DNA of 38,729 bases from Micrococcaceae bacterium RIT 802 (GTDB lineage: Bacteria; Actinomycetota; Actinomycetes; Actinomycetales; Micrococcaceae): positions 1 through 38,729 of the forward strand of contig JAFEMX010000025.1 in NCBI GenBank assembly GCA_016892645.1, in the 5' to 3' direction. This document shows positions 23,797 to 32,278 of the stretch, one piece after another. Position 1 is the first letter of the stretch. Each line of letters starts with the position of its first letter. The position numbers and the translations under genes are program-made. The notes beneath the pieces are model-generated. The model made no database searches. It was not told the DNA's origin and worked only from the letters and a program-made list of their open reading frames with translations.

Positions 23797-24771
23797 CTAC
23801 TTCCCGTCGTTGACGGTCGCGGTCGGCAGCGCCATCTTCTGCACGTTCCAGGCCCCCAGGATCTTCTCGTAGCTGCCGTCGTCGATCAGGGACTGCAACG
23901 ACTTCTGCACGGCCGCCGAGAGGTCGGTGGCGTCCTGCTTCATCGCGATGCCCCAGACGCTCTCATCGCCCGGGATGGCGACGGCGTCCAACACGTCCTT
24001 GGAGCTCTGGGCGCGGTAGGCGGCGACCGGGTAGTCGTTGATGCCGGCGTCGGCGCGGCCGTTGCGGACCTGCAGGATGGCATCCTGGTCGCCGGTGAAC
24101 TTCAGGATCTCCACCTTCCCCTTACCGGCGGCCTTGCAGTCCTTGTTGAACTGCTCGGCCAGTGCCAGCGAGGAACCGTTGTCGACGACGGCCACCGTCT
24201 TTCCGCAGGCCGTGTCGGGATCTCCCATGCCTTCCGGGTTGCCCTTCTTGACCACCCAGCCGTTGCCGGCCTGGACGTAGTCGACGAAGGAGACGGTCTC
24301 GCGGCGTTCGGCGTTGTCGGTCATCGAGGACATGATGATGTCGTACCGGCCGGTGGTGATGCCGGGGATCTGGGCGTTGAAGTCCTCGTTCTTGATGCTG
24401 ATCGTGACGCCGAGCCGGTTGGCGATGGCCCGGCCCAGCGAGGGGTCGACACCGATGAGGGTCTTGCCGTCCTTGGCGAAGAGTTCCATCGGCGGGTAAC
24501 CCTCGGAGGTCGTCATCCGCAGACCCTTGCTGCGCACGGCATCGGGCAGCAGCTTCGTCAGTTCGGCATCCGGCTTGATGGCATCGATCGTCTGGGCCGC
24601 GAGGTCCTCGGTCGGGGCCGGGGCCGCGGAGAACGCCGACGGGTCGGCGGCCGCGGCGTCATCGTTGCCGGAGAGGGACTGGCCGCCGCAGGCGGTGGTG
24701 GACAGGACCGCCACCAGGGCGGCCGAGGCCAAGGCCACGGTGCGGATCTTGCGGATGAGCGTGGTGTTCAT
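23797..24771 (-). CDS. polar amino acid ABC transporter, substrate-binding lipoprotein
   Basis: 324 residues. The lipoprotein signal ends in LSTTAC (Cys28). The SBP family 3 fold follows an acidic linker: [38 protein letters not shown], then [32 protein letters not shown], and [19 protein letters not shown]-type contacts (here [21 protein letters not shown]). The motif [16 protein letters not shown] is the hinge seen in amino acid binders. Ligand class is polar amino acid or a related amide; the linked amidohydrolase hints at an N-acyl or amide substrate. GAGGAG lies six bases before the ATG. It sits 73 bases after the amidohydrolase, in the same operon. Confidence 0.92.
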   Translation of the reverse strand: MNTTLIRKIRTVALASAALVAVLSTTACGGQSLSGNDDAAAADPSAFSAAPAPTEDLAAQTIDAIKPDAELTKLLPDAVRSKGLRMTTSEGYPPMELFAKDGKTLIGVDPSLGRAIANRLGVTISIKNEDFNAQIPGITTGRYDIIMSSMTDNAERRETVSFVDYVQAGNGWVVKKGNPEGMGDPDTACGKTVAVVDNGSSLALAEQFNKDCKAAGKGKVEILKFTGDQDAILQVRNGRADAGINDYPVAAYRAQSSKDVLDAVAIPGDESVWGIAMKQDATDLSAAVQKSLQSLIDDGSYEKILGAWNVQKMALPTATVNDGK

Positions 24772-24844
24772 GGTGTTCTCCTCGGTGGCGGTTCATGCGG
24801 TTCGTGCGGTGATGGGTGGTTTGGGGTCAGGGACGGAGAGCTGG

Positions 24845-26476
24845 TCAGGAGTCGTTGCGGTAGCGCAGGATCCCCCCGACGGCGGTGGCCATCACGGGAA
24901 GATCGCGTAGATCTCGCGGGTCGATGACGTAGGGGTCGGCCGCCAGGGCCGTGAAGTCGGCGAGCATCCCCGGCCGCAGGCGGCCCTTGAGGGCCTCCTC
25001 TCCGGAGGCGTGTGCGGCGCCGGTGGTGAAGCCGGCGATGGCTTCGGCGACGGTGACCCGTTCGCCGGGCTGCCACCCACCGGTGGGTTCGCCGTCGTGG
25101 CGTTGGCGGGTGACGGCTGCATGGATCCCGTGCAGTGGGTCGGGGAGCTCGACGGGTGCGTCGGAGCCGAAGGCGGGGTGCGCGCCGGCGTCGATGAGCG
25201 ACCGCCAGGCGTAGGAGGCAAGATTGCGGCCGGCCAGGAGCGTGGACGCCAGGGGGATGTCGGTGGTGCAGTGGGTGGGCTGCATGGAGGGAACGACGCC
25301 GAGGCGGGCCACCCGCTGGACATCCTCCGGGCGCAGGTGCTGGGTATGTTCGATCCGGTGCCGCAGTGGCTGGCGTGCCGGGCGCGAGGTGTCAGGCAGG
25401 CCGGGTGCGGCGTCCAAGGGGTGCCGGACGAGGTCCTGATAGGCGTCCAGGACCAGTTGGTTGGCCCGGTCGCCGATGGCATGGGTGGCCACGGCGATCC
25501 CGGCCCCGGCGGCGCGCCGCACCAGGGCGAGCAGATCAAGGTAGGGGATGACCTCGATCCCGGTATTGCCGTCTTCGCCCGGGAAGGGGTGGCCCATGTG
25601 GCTGCTGTGGGAGCCGAGGGCGCCGTCGGAGAAGAGCTTGACCGGGCCGGTGCGCAGCCAGGCATCCCCGTCGCCGGTCGCCCACCCCTCGTCGATGGCC
25701 CGCTCCAGGGAAGTGGCCGGGATGGACTTGTGTACCCGCAGGTGCAGTTGCCCGTCGGCGCGCAGGGACTCGTAGGCGGTGCGGCATTCGTCGCCGTCGA
25801 AATCGTGGATGCCCGTGAGGCCAGCGGCCAGAAGGCGCTGCTGGGCGCGGAGGAGCTGGGACTGCAGATCACCAGCCGCGGCACCATGCATGATCGCGTC
25901 GAGCGGGGCGTGGGCGGACTCGCGCAGGATTCCCGTCGGCTCGCCACCCGGCCCGCGCACGATCTCCCCGCCGACCGGATCCGGGGTGCCGGCGTCGATG
26001 CCGACGGCGGCGAGCGCCGCCGAATTCGCCCAGACGGTATGGCCGTCGACGCTGGGCAGGGCCGCCGGGTGCGATCCGGAGGCCGCGTCCAGGGCCGCCC
26101 TGTCGGGCTGGACGGGGACGTCCCAGGTGTTGAAATCCCACCGGCCCCCGAAGATCCAGGCGGCCTCCGGCAAGGTCGCCGCGTGGGCGCGGATCCGGGC
26201 CAGTGCTTCGGTGAGCCCGGCGACCCCGCGCAGGTCCAGCGCCGAGATTTCGCGGGCGTAGTTGGCCGTGTGGATATGGGCGTCGGTGAGGCCGGGGATG
26301 ACGGTGGCACCGCCCAGGTCCACGATCTGCAGGGCGCCCGTCGCGTGGGCCCGGATCTCTTCAGGGGAGCCGACGGCGAGGATCCGCTCCCCGCGCGCCA
26401 GCAATGCCGTTGCCCGGGGGCACCCCGCCCACTGGGTGTGGAAGGTGGCATTGACATACAGGTGTTGCTGAAGCAT
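24845..26476 (-). CDS. YtcJ-like metal-dependent amidohydrolase (Amidohydro_3)
   Basis: 543 residues. The start at 26476 (MLQQHLYVNATFHTQW) has GAGGATTAGGA upstream; the open frame extends further but with no family content. Metal-site motifs: DAHIHTANYA (HxH), ATHAIGDRANQLVLDAY, HRIEHTQHL and FGSDAPVE with the final Asp. Residues ~40-55 and the C-terminus form the composite beta domain (GGATVIPGLTD; LRPGMLADFTALAADPY). YtcJ-family enzymes cleave amide, formamide or lactam bonds. It is the first gene of the operon with the amino acid importer, so the imported compound may be an amide or N-acylated amino acid released as free amino acid inside the cell. Confidence 0.9.
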   Translation of the reverse strand: MLQQHLYVNATFHTQWAGCPRATALLARGERILAVGSPEEIRAHATGALQIVDLGGATVIPGLTDAHIHTANYAREISALDLRGVAGLTEALARIRAHAATLPEAAWIFGGRWDFNTWDVPVQPDRAALDAASGSHPAALPSVDGHTVWANSAALAAVGIDAGTPDPVGGEIVRGPGGEPTGILRESAHAPLDAIMHGAAAGDLQSQLLRAQQRLLAAGLTGIHDFDGDECRTAYESLRADGQLHLRVHKSIPATSLERAIDEGWATGDGDAWLRTGPVKLFSDGALGSHSSHMGHPFPGEDGNTGIEVIPYLDLLALVRRAAGAGIAVATHAIGDRANQLVLDAYQDLVRHPLDAAPGLPDTSRPARQPLRHRIEHTQHLRPEDVQRVARLGVVPSMQPTHCTTDIPLASTLLAGRNLASYAWRSLIDAGAHPAFGSDAPVELPDPLHGIHAAVTRQRHDGEPTGGWQPGERVTVAEAIAGFTTGAAHASGEEALKGRLRPGMLADFTALAADPYVIDPRDLRDLPVMATAVGGILRYRNDS

Positions 26477-26584
26477 TCCTAATCCTCTGTGCAGATCCGT
26501 GCCTGAATCTGCGAGGTTGCCCCAGTCATCTCCAGTACCAATTGTCGGTCGTGCCGCTAACTCTAAGGGAAGAACGCGTGCCAT

Positions 26585-26603
26585 ATGATGTGTGTCACAT
26601 GAT
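26585..26603. promoter_or_regulatory. operator candidate between amidohydrolase operon and LysR gene
   Basis: ATGATGTG-TGT-CACATGAT is a 19-bp dyad with eight-base arms and one mismatch. It lies in the 157-bp divergent region, about 30 bases before the LysR start and 109 bases before the amidohydrolase start. It also contains T-N11-A spacing, so it could be the LysR site. No other clear structure was seen in this gap. Confidence 0.5.
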
Positions 26604-26633
26604 CATTTGACGCACTGAGTTCAAGGAATGCTA

Positions 26634-27530
26634 TTGCTCAATTTGACGCACCTGCGGACATTGGCCGAAGTGCTCCGGCTGGGATCCTTCACGGCCGCGG
26701 GAAACAGGCTGGGTTACACGGCCTCGGCCGTGTCCCAGCAGATGTCAGCGCTGGAGCGTGACACCGGCATGCGGCTGTTCATCCGCAGCGCCCGTAGCGT
26801 CCAGCCCACCCAAACGGCGCACGCGATGGGTCAGCACGCCCTGAAGCTGTTGCGCGATGTCGAGGGGTTGCTGGCCGCGGGGGCGGCTGCCCATGAGACG
26901 GCGGTCCGTGAACTGCGGGTTGGCGTCTTCCCCTCGGCGGCGACCTTCGTGCTCGCGGAGTTCCTGGAGTCCGCGGCCTGGGCGGAGTCCGGCGCTCAGC
27001 TCATGATCTCGATCGGCGAGCCCAGCGCCGTCGTCCCCGGCCTCCGCGCAGGCGGTGAACTCGACGCCGCGCTGGTCTATCAGGTCGGTGAGTCGGGGCT
27101 GGTCCTGCCGCAGGGGGTCACGAGGCACTGGCTCGCCGACGACGCGTTCCGGGTGGTGGTCCCCGCTTCGAGGGGATATGCGGAGGATCAGCGCATGGAG
27201 CTCGACGTGTTGGGGGCGATGCCCTGGATCATCCACCTGCGCGGCTCCAGCGATGCGAACGTCGTGGATGCGGTCCTGGCCAATGCGGGAATCCATCCAC
27301 GCATCGTCGCCTCGAGCGACGACTTCAACGCCACCCTGCGACTGGTGGCTGCAGGACACGGGGCGGCCATGGTGCCCCAACTGGCCATGACCGCCCGGCC
27401 GCCGGGTGTCTTGGCCGTCCAGGTCCCCGAACTGCAGCTGTCCCGCAAGCTCATGGCGCTGTGGTCGGAGGATGCCCCGGCGGACCTGGTGGAGCGCCTC
27501 GTGGAGGGCTGCCAGCAACTGCTCGCTTAG
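26634..27530 (+). CDS. LysR-family regulator of the amidohydrolase/ABC operon
   Basis: About 298 residues. An ATG at 26628 directly abuts the AAGGA ribosome-binding sequence and could not use it; the TTG at 26634 is correctly spaced, giving MLNLTHLRTLAEVLRLGSF. The winged helix is clear (SFTAAGNRLGYTASAVSQQMSALERDTGMRLF), then the effector domain from LRVGVFPSAATFVLAEFL to the end. It is divergent from the amidohydrolase-importer operon and is probably its activator. It ends 13 bases from the convergent LacI gene. Confidence 0.9.
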   Translation: MLNLTHLRTLAEVLRLGSFTAAGNRLGYTASAVSQQMSALERDTGMRLFIRSARSVQPTQTAHAMGQHALKLLRDVEGLLAAGAAAHETAVRELRVGVFPSAATFVLAEFLESAAWAESGAQLMISIGEPSAVVPGLRAGGELDAALVYQVGESGLVLPQGVTRHWLADDAFRVVVPASRGYAEDQRMELDVLGAMPWIIHLRGSSDANVVDAVLANAGIHPRIVASSDDFNATLRLVAAGHGAAMVPQLAMTARPPGVLAVQVPELQLSRKLMALWSEDAPADLVERLVEGCQQLLA

Positions 27531-27543
27531 TTTGGCGTTGCGG

Positions 27544-28617
27544 TCACGTTTTCGGCATTTTTCGAGGCGGGGAGATGGAACCTCTGGATATCACGGCTGC
27601 TGCGAGATCCGGCATGGGCCCCGGGGTACTGCCTTCGATGCGGTCAATGATTCGGCGTCCTGCCTCAACACCCATCTGGTAGACCGGCTGGCGGATGACG
27701 GTCAAGGGCGGTGTGGTCAGCAGCGTCCAGGGGAAGTCGTCGTACATGACGAATGAGCAGTCGGCCGGGACGCTCAGGCCCCGCTCTATCAAGGTGCCAA
27801 AGAGGCTTTGCGCGATCATGTTGTCCGAGGCGACAAAGGCAGTCGGTGGTTCTGCCATGGCCAAGAGGGAGTCGACGGCAGACTCCACGGCGGCCGGATC
27901 AACTGCGTTGAGGCGCACTAGGGAAGGGTCGAGCGCCAGGCCAGACCTGGCGAGCGCTGCCTCGATCCCGCCAATGCGTTGGGTGACAGGTGACTGTCCG
28001 AGGTCTTTTCCGGGGCTGTAGGGGGTGGGGCTTCTCAGGCTGGAGACGTATGCAATGCGTTCGTGACCTGCATCTATCAGTTGTTGGGTAGAGGCCTCCG
28101 AGGCCGCTTGGAAGTCCACAGAGATCAGATCCGCCTCGATTCCGGGCGCACCCCGGTCGAAGAGTACGAGCGCGCGGCCCCGGTCCTGTACATCTCGGAG
28201 ATGATCGGACGACTCCGCCGAAGCGGGGGCAATGATCAATCCGTCCACACGCATGTCTAGCAAGACGCGGACGGCTTCCTGCTCCGCAGCGAGCTGCTCG
28301 TCGGAATTGACGAGCATGACGTTGTAGCCCCTCTCGCGCACCGCATCGCTGATGCCGCGGACGACTCTTCCGAAATAGGGGTTCTCGATGTCACCGACGA
28401 CGACGCCGACCGTATGCGAGCGACCAGTATTCATGCTTTTGGCGACATGATTGGGGTGGTAGCCCAGCTCCTTGGCCGCTGTCTGGACGCTGGTCAGTAC
28501 TGCCTCACTGACAGAACCGTATGCCCCCAGAGCGCGGGCCGCCTGTGCCTTGGAGACGCCCGCCCGGCGGGCTACGTCGGCAACGGTTGCATCCCGGGCA
28601 GAACTGGACTTTGTCAT
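27544..28617 (-). CDS. LacI-family transcriptional repressor
   Basis: 357 residues. The DNA-binding head is TVADVARRAGVSKAQAARALG (residues ~10-30), followed by the hinge helix in GYHPNHVAKSMNTG. The regulatory core is periplasmic-binding-like: VGVVVGDIENPYFGRVVRGI, DGLIIAPAS, FDRGAPGIEADLISVDF, AFVASDNMIAQSLFG. It is divergent from the binding protein-permease-ATPase-oxidoreductase-oxidase operon. Two copies of GAGACCGGTCTC in the gap are the expected LacI-type sites, so it most likely represses the operon until the imported compound or a product binds. Confidence 0.92.
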   Translation of the reverse strand: MTKSSSARDATVADVARRAGVSKAQAARALGAYGSVSEAVLTSVQTAAKELGYHPNHVAKSMNTGRSHTVGVVVGDIENPYFGRVVRGISDAVRERGYNVMLVNSDEQLAAEQEAVRVLLDMRVDGLIIAPASAESSDHLRDVQDRGRALVLFDRGAPGIEADLISVDFQAASEASTQQLIDAGHERIAYVSSLRSPTPYSPGKDLGQSPVTQRIGGIEAALARSGLALDPSLVRLNAVDPAAVESAVDSLLAMAEPPTAFVASDNMIAQSLFGTLIERGLSVPADCSFVMYDDFPWTLLTTPPLTVIRQPVYQMGVEAGRRIIDRIEGSTPGPMPDLAAAVISRGSISPPRKMPKT

Positions 28618-28636
28618 CGAATTTTCGCTCCAGGGG

Positions 28637-28666
28637 TTGACGGGTGGTGTTGTGCATCACTAACCT
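28637..28666 (+). promoter_or_regulatory. possible promoter of the LacI-controlled operon
   Basis: TTGACG (28637-28642) and TAACCT (28661-28666) are separated by 18 bp and lie just upstream of the two operators. The -10 is a weak match to consensus, so this is tentative. Confidence 0.35.
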
Positions 28667-28686
28667 CATCATCATATCCCGAGACA

Positions 28687-28724
28687 GAGACCGGTCTCAT
28701 TCGTTCAAGAAAGAGACCGGTCTC
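28687..28724. promoter_or_regulatory. paired LacI operators (GAGACCGGTCTC twice)
   Basis: The perfect 12-bp palindrome GAGACCGGTCTC occurs at 28687-28698 and 28713-28724. Each is preceded by A and followed by A, and the centres are 26 bp apart (about two and a half helical turns). The central CCGG with symmetric arms is usual for LacI-family sites. They lie 27 bases upstream of the binding-protein ATG, downstream of the likely promoter, where bound repressor would block elongation. Confidence 0.82.
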
Positions 28725-28750
28725 AGTCCATCATCAGAACGGAAGCCAGC

Positions 28751-29590
28751 ATGAGAATCACCTCCCGACTCAAGACAACGGCATTGGCCGCTGTTGCCAC
28801 CGGCTCACTGCTACTGCTGACTGCATGTGGCGGCGCTTCGGCAGGCTCCCAGGCCCAGGACAATCCCTACGACCTCATCACTCCGGGGCAGATTCGTGTG
28901 GCCAGCCTGGGTGACGCGAAGCCGTATACATTCACAGACGCATCAGGAAAATTCACCGGCTTCGACGTCGAATTCTTCACGGACGTGGCGCACCGAGTCG
29001 GCATCGACGACGTGGTATTCACTGGGCAGGATTTCTCGGCGATCCTCCCGGCAGTGGCGAACGGGCAGTTCGACGCGGGTGTCGCAGCTATCGGCATCAC
29101 CCCTGAGCGACAGAAGACGGTCGATTTCTCGGACGGATATCTGGCCGGCTATCTCACAGTTCTCACCCGCAAAGACACCGGGATCAAATCCGCCAAGGAC
29201 TTGGCCGGCCATCGTCTTGCTGTCGTGCAGGGAAGCCTCCAGGAGGCCTACGCGGTCAAGCACTTCCCCAAGGCCGACCTTGTGCGTTTCCCCGACAACA
29301 ACACTGCGATCTCCGGATTGAACAGCGGTGCAGTGGACGCCCATTTCCTCGATTATGAGGCCGCCAAAGACTATGCCAAGAAGTTCGATCTTGTCAGTGC
29401 CGCGGACATCCCCTCTTTCGACGCTCCGGCCGGATTTGCCGTCTCCAAGGACAATCCTGAACTGAAGAAGGCCCTGGACAAGGCCTTGCACGAATCCATG
29501 GAAGACGGGACCTGGAAGAAGCTCTACGAGAAGTGGTTCCCCGGTTCGCCGATGCCCAAGCAATATCTGCCCGGTGGCGGAAAGAGCTAG
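28751..29590 (+). CDS. amino acid/opine-class ABC substrate-binding lipoprotein
   Basis: 279 residues. The signal ends in the lipobox LLTAC (Cys26). The SBP family 3 motifs are present: [68 protein letters not shown], and [22 protein letters not shown]. The C-terminus ends in [27 protein letters not shown], typical of polar amino acid binders. GGAAG lies six bases before the ATG. First gene of a five-gene operon behind two LacI operators. The ligand is unknown; linked genes suggest a modified amino acid. Confidence 0.92.
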   Translation: MRITSRLKTTALAAVATGSLLLLTACGGASAGSQAQDNPYDLITPGQIRVASLGDAKPYTFTDASGKFTGFDVEFFTDVAHRVGIDDVVFTGQDFSAILPAVANGQFDAGVAAIGITPERQKTVDFSDGYLAGYLTVLTRKDTGIKSAKDLAGHRLAVVQGSLQEAYAVKHFPKADLVRFPDNNTAISGLNSGAVDAHFLDYEAAKDYAKKFDLVSAADIPSFDAPAGFAVSKDNPELKKALDKALHESMEDGTWKKLYEKWFPGSPMPKQYLPGGGKS

Positions 29591-29593
29591 CTA

Positions 29594-30388
29594 ATGGATG
29601 CCCTCGAAACCCTTTCCCGGACCTTCCTGGACTTCGGTGCCATGGTTCAGGTCCTGCCGCAACTGCTCCGTGTCGGCCTGCTCAACACCCTGATCATCTC
29701 AGTGTCGGCTACCGTCATCGGAATCGTGCTCGGCATGCTGCTAGCCATCTGCAGCATTTCCCCCACCCGATGGTTGAGACTTCCGGCCCGGGCCTTCACG
29801 GATCTCTTCCGGGGGCTGCCGGCCATCTTGACGATCTTGCTCATCGGGCAGGGCCTGGCGCGCTTTAGCCAGGAAATTTTCGGCCCGAGCCCGTATCCGC
29901 TGGGTATCTTCGCCCTCAGCCTGATCTCCAGCGCCTACATTGGTGAGATCTTCCGGGCAGGGATTCAAAGTGTGGAAAAGGGCCAGCTTGAAGCATGCCG
30001 CGCACTCGGCATGGGCTACGCCAGGGCCATGGCACTTGTGGTGGTCCCGCAAGGGATCCGCAGGGTCCTCCCCGCGCTGGTCAACCAGTTCATCGCTATC
30101 ATCAAGGACTCGTCGTTGGTCTATTTCCTTGGATTGCTCGTCGGCGAGAGGGAATTGTTCCGGGTGGGCCAGGATGCCGCCGTCCTCTCGGGAAACCTAT
30201 CGCCGCTCGTTGCAGCGGGGGTCTTTTATCTCATCATCACCGTGCCGCTGACGCATCTGGTCAATTTCATCGATGAGCGCTTCCGGAGCGGACGCCGAAA
30301 GGCGACAGCTCCCACAAGCGGCCTGAAGGAAATCGAGGAAATGGACAACGGCGTAGCGGTCAACACACCGGCTGGAGTTGGTCACTAA
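29594..30388 (+). CDS. amino acid ABC transporter, permease subunit
   Basis: 264 residues, HisM/GlnP family with five to six helices. The core runs LRVGLLNTLIISVSATVIGIVLGMLLAI, ARAFTDLFRGLPAILTILLIGQG, and the EAA loop CRALGMGYARAMALVVVPQGIRRVLPALVNQFIAIIKDSSLVY. A ~35-residue basic cytoplasmic tail ends the protein. It begins three bases after the binding-protein stop and its TAA overlaps the ATPase start by one base, so all three are translationally coupled. Confidence 0.93.
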   Translation: MDALETLSRTFLDFGAMVQVLPQLLRVGLLNTLIISVSATVIGIVLGMLLAICSISPTRWLRLPARAFTDLFRGLPAILTILLIGQGLARFSQEIFGPSPYPLGIFALSLISSAYIGEIFRAGIQSVEKGQLEACRALGMGYARAMALVVVPQGIRRVLPALVNQFIAIIKDSSLVYFLGLLVGERELFRVGQDAAVLSGNLSPLVAAGVFYLIITVPLTHLVNFIDERFRSGRRKATAPTSGLKEIEEMDNGVAVNTPAGVGH

Positions 30389-31173
30389 TGAGCGCGAAAA
30401 CCAGTTTCGATTCGAAACGCCGGGCCCCAGAGACGGGGGTGCCCTTCCAAGGAGCTTCCTTGGAACTGAGGAATCTCAGCCTCGCATATGGGCAAATCCA
30501 GGTGGTCCGGGATATGAGCCTCACCGTCCGTCCCGGAACCACGACATGCATCATCGGTCCTTCTGGATCGGGTAAGTCGACGCTCCTCAGGGGGGTGAAC
30601 AGACTGCACGAACCCGCGTCCGGCGACATTCTCGTTGGTGGACGCTCTGTCCTTGATGATCCACCGGACGCCCTGCGGCGACGCGTGGGAATGGTCTTCC
30701 AGCACTTCAATCTCTTTCCTGACCACACAGCGTTGGACAACGTCGCCCTGGCACCTTGGCATGTAAAGGGAAAGGGAAGGAAGGCTGCGCGGCATCTGGC
30801 AATGGAGCGGCTTCGGGACGTCGGCCTGGAGGAGCGAAGCGAGCACCGGCCACGGGACCTTTCGGGCGGCCAGCAACAGCGTGTGGCCATTGCCCGGGCG
30901 CTGGCGATGGAACCGGAGATCATGCTCTTTGACGAGGCAACTTCCGCTCTCGACCCGGAGTTGGTCAAGGGCGTACTCGATCTGATGGCGGGCCTCGGTG
31001 CCAGCGGCATGACCATGCTCGTCGTGACCCATGAGATGGGGTTCGCCAAGAAAGTCGCCGACCAGGTTGTCTTCATGGACGAAGGGGAAGTCGTCGAAGT
31101 CGGCGAGCCGGAGCGACTCTTCAATGACCCGCAGTCGCCACGTTTGCAACGCTTCCTGTCAGAGGTGCTCTGA
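30388..31173 (+). CDS. amino acid ABC transporter, ATP-binding subunit
   Basis: 261 residues. Walker [10 protein letters not shown] at 57-65, Q-loop GMVFQHFNLF at ~101-110, signature LSGGQQQ at ~158-164, Walker B IMLFDEA at ~178-184 (Ala in place of the usual Pro), and H-loop THEMGFA. All catalytic residues are present. It is closely similar in form to the ATPase at 21992-22807 but lacks that protein's aromatic insertion. It overlaps both neighbours by one base. Confidence 0.93.
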   Translation: MSAKTSFDSKRRAPETGVPFQGASLELRNLSLAYGQIQVVRDMSLTVRPGTTTCIIGPSGSGKSTLLRGVNRLHEPASGDILVGGRSVLDDPPDALRRRVGMVFQHFNLFPDHTALDNVALAPWHVKGKGRKAARHLAMERLRDVGLEERSEHRPRDLSGGQQQRVAIARALAMEPEIMLFDEATSALDPELVKGVLDLMAGLGASGMTMLVVTHEMGFAKKVADQVVFMDEGEVVEVGEPERLFNDPQSPRLQRFLSEVL

Positions 31174-32249
31174 TGGGCTCCGGCAGTAGTGCGCTCAAGG
31201 CCGCCGTCGTTGGATACGGCGTCTCCGGGAGCATCTTCCACGCCCCCTTGATCGCAGCCCATCCCGAGTTCATGCTGGCAGGCATCGTCACCGCGAATCC
31301 GCAACGCGCAGCGAGCGCCCACCAGCGACATCCTGAAACTCAGGTCTTCGCGGACCTCCCCACACTGATGGCGGCGGTGGACAACGGTCTCGACTTGGAC
31401 GTCGCCGTTCTGGGCACACCCCCGGAGGGCCATGTAGACCAGGCGGACCTGCTGATGCGCCGGGGCATCGGCGTCGTTGTGGACAAACCGTTCACCCCGA
31501 GCGCTGCCGAAGCCCGGCAGCTGATGGATACGGCCCGGGCGACCGACAGTCTCCTGACCGTCTTCCAGAACCGGCGATGGGATGGCGACTTCCTCACCGT
31601 CAAGCAGCTGGTCACGCGCGGCCAGCTGGGGACGGTACAGAGTTTCGAATCCCGATTCGAGTGGTTCTCGCCGAGTTCTGGAGGGTGGAAGGACACAACT
31701 CCAACGGCTCGCGGCGGGGGAATCCTGCTGGATGTCGGCAGCCATCTCGTCGATCAGGCCATAGAACTCTTTGGCCCCCCGAAGGAGTATTCGGCCGAAC
31801 TTGCCCGGCACACCCCCGGGGCAGGGCCAGACGAAGATGGTTTCGTGTCGATGCTCCATGCCACCGGGGTCCGGTCCCGCCTCTGGATGAATTCGAAGAC
31901 TCCGGCAGTGGGGCCGAGGTTCCACGTCGTGGGCAGCGGTGCCACCTTCACCAGCCAGGACAAGGATCCGCAGGAGGCACAACTTGCGGATGGGGTGGTG
32001 CCGACGGCGCAAGGTTATGGCAGCCACGCGCGAGCGCAGGCCCGACTCACCACCCCAGAAGGAGCACGTCCGATCGATCTCGTCGCCGGGGACTACCCGG
32101 AGTTCTACGACCGACTTGCCGCCGCGCTGCGGGGAGTCGGACCACTCCCCGTGGACCCCGCCGAATCCACCCGCGTACTGGAGATCCTGGAGGATATCCA
32201 CTCGCGTCATCACGTCCGGCAGTCCAGCTTTTCGGGGGCACAACGATGA
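31173..32249 (+). CDS. Gfo/Idh/MocA-family NAD(P)-dependent oxidoreductase
   Basis: 358 residues. The Rossmann motif AAVVGYGVSGSIFHAPLI is at ~10-27, followed by VLGTPPEGHVDQADLLMRRGIGVVVDKPFTPSAAEARQL, in which DKP is the family's catalytic-lysine motif (usually EKP). The second domain has FQNRRWDGDFLTVKQL and GGGILLDVGSHLVDQAIELFG, with the HLVDQ motif. YdgJ-like members act on inositols or sugars. Lying in an amino acid-importer operon, it could act on a sugar-derived or N-carboxyalkyl amino acid. It overlaps the ATPase stop by one base and the next frame's possible start by four. Confidence 0.9.
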   Translation: MGSGSSALKAAVVGYGVSGSIFHAPLIAAHPEFMLAGIVTANPQRAASAHQRHPETQVFADLPTLMAAVDNGLDLDVAVLGTPPEGHVDQADLLMRRGIGVVVDKPFTPSAAEARQLMDTARATDSLLTVFQNRRWDGDFLTVKQLVTRGQLGTVQSFESRFEWFSPSSGGWKDTTPTARGGGILLDVGSHLVDQAIELFGPPKEYSAELARHTPGAGPDEDGFVSMLHATGVRSRLWMNSKTPAVGPRFHVVGSGATFTSQDKDPQEAQLADGVVPTAQGYGSHARAQARLTTPEGARPIDLVAGDYPEFYDRLAAALRGVGPLPVDPAESTRVLEILEDIHSRHHVRQSSFSGAQR

Positions 32250-32278
32250 CCCAACTATCTGATTCCGAAGGAAACACC

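Noticed and set aside
30360-32243. 627-codon minus-strand open frame opposite the ATPase and Gfo/Idh genes
   Set aside because: Antisense of two clear families and without a plausible start context.
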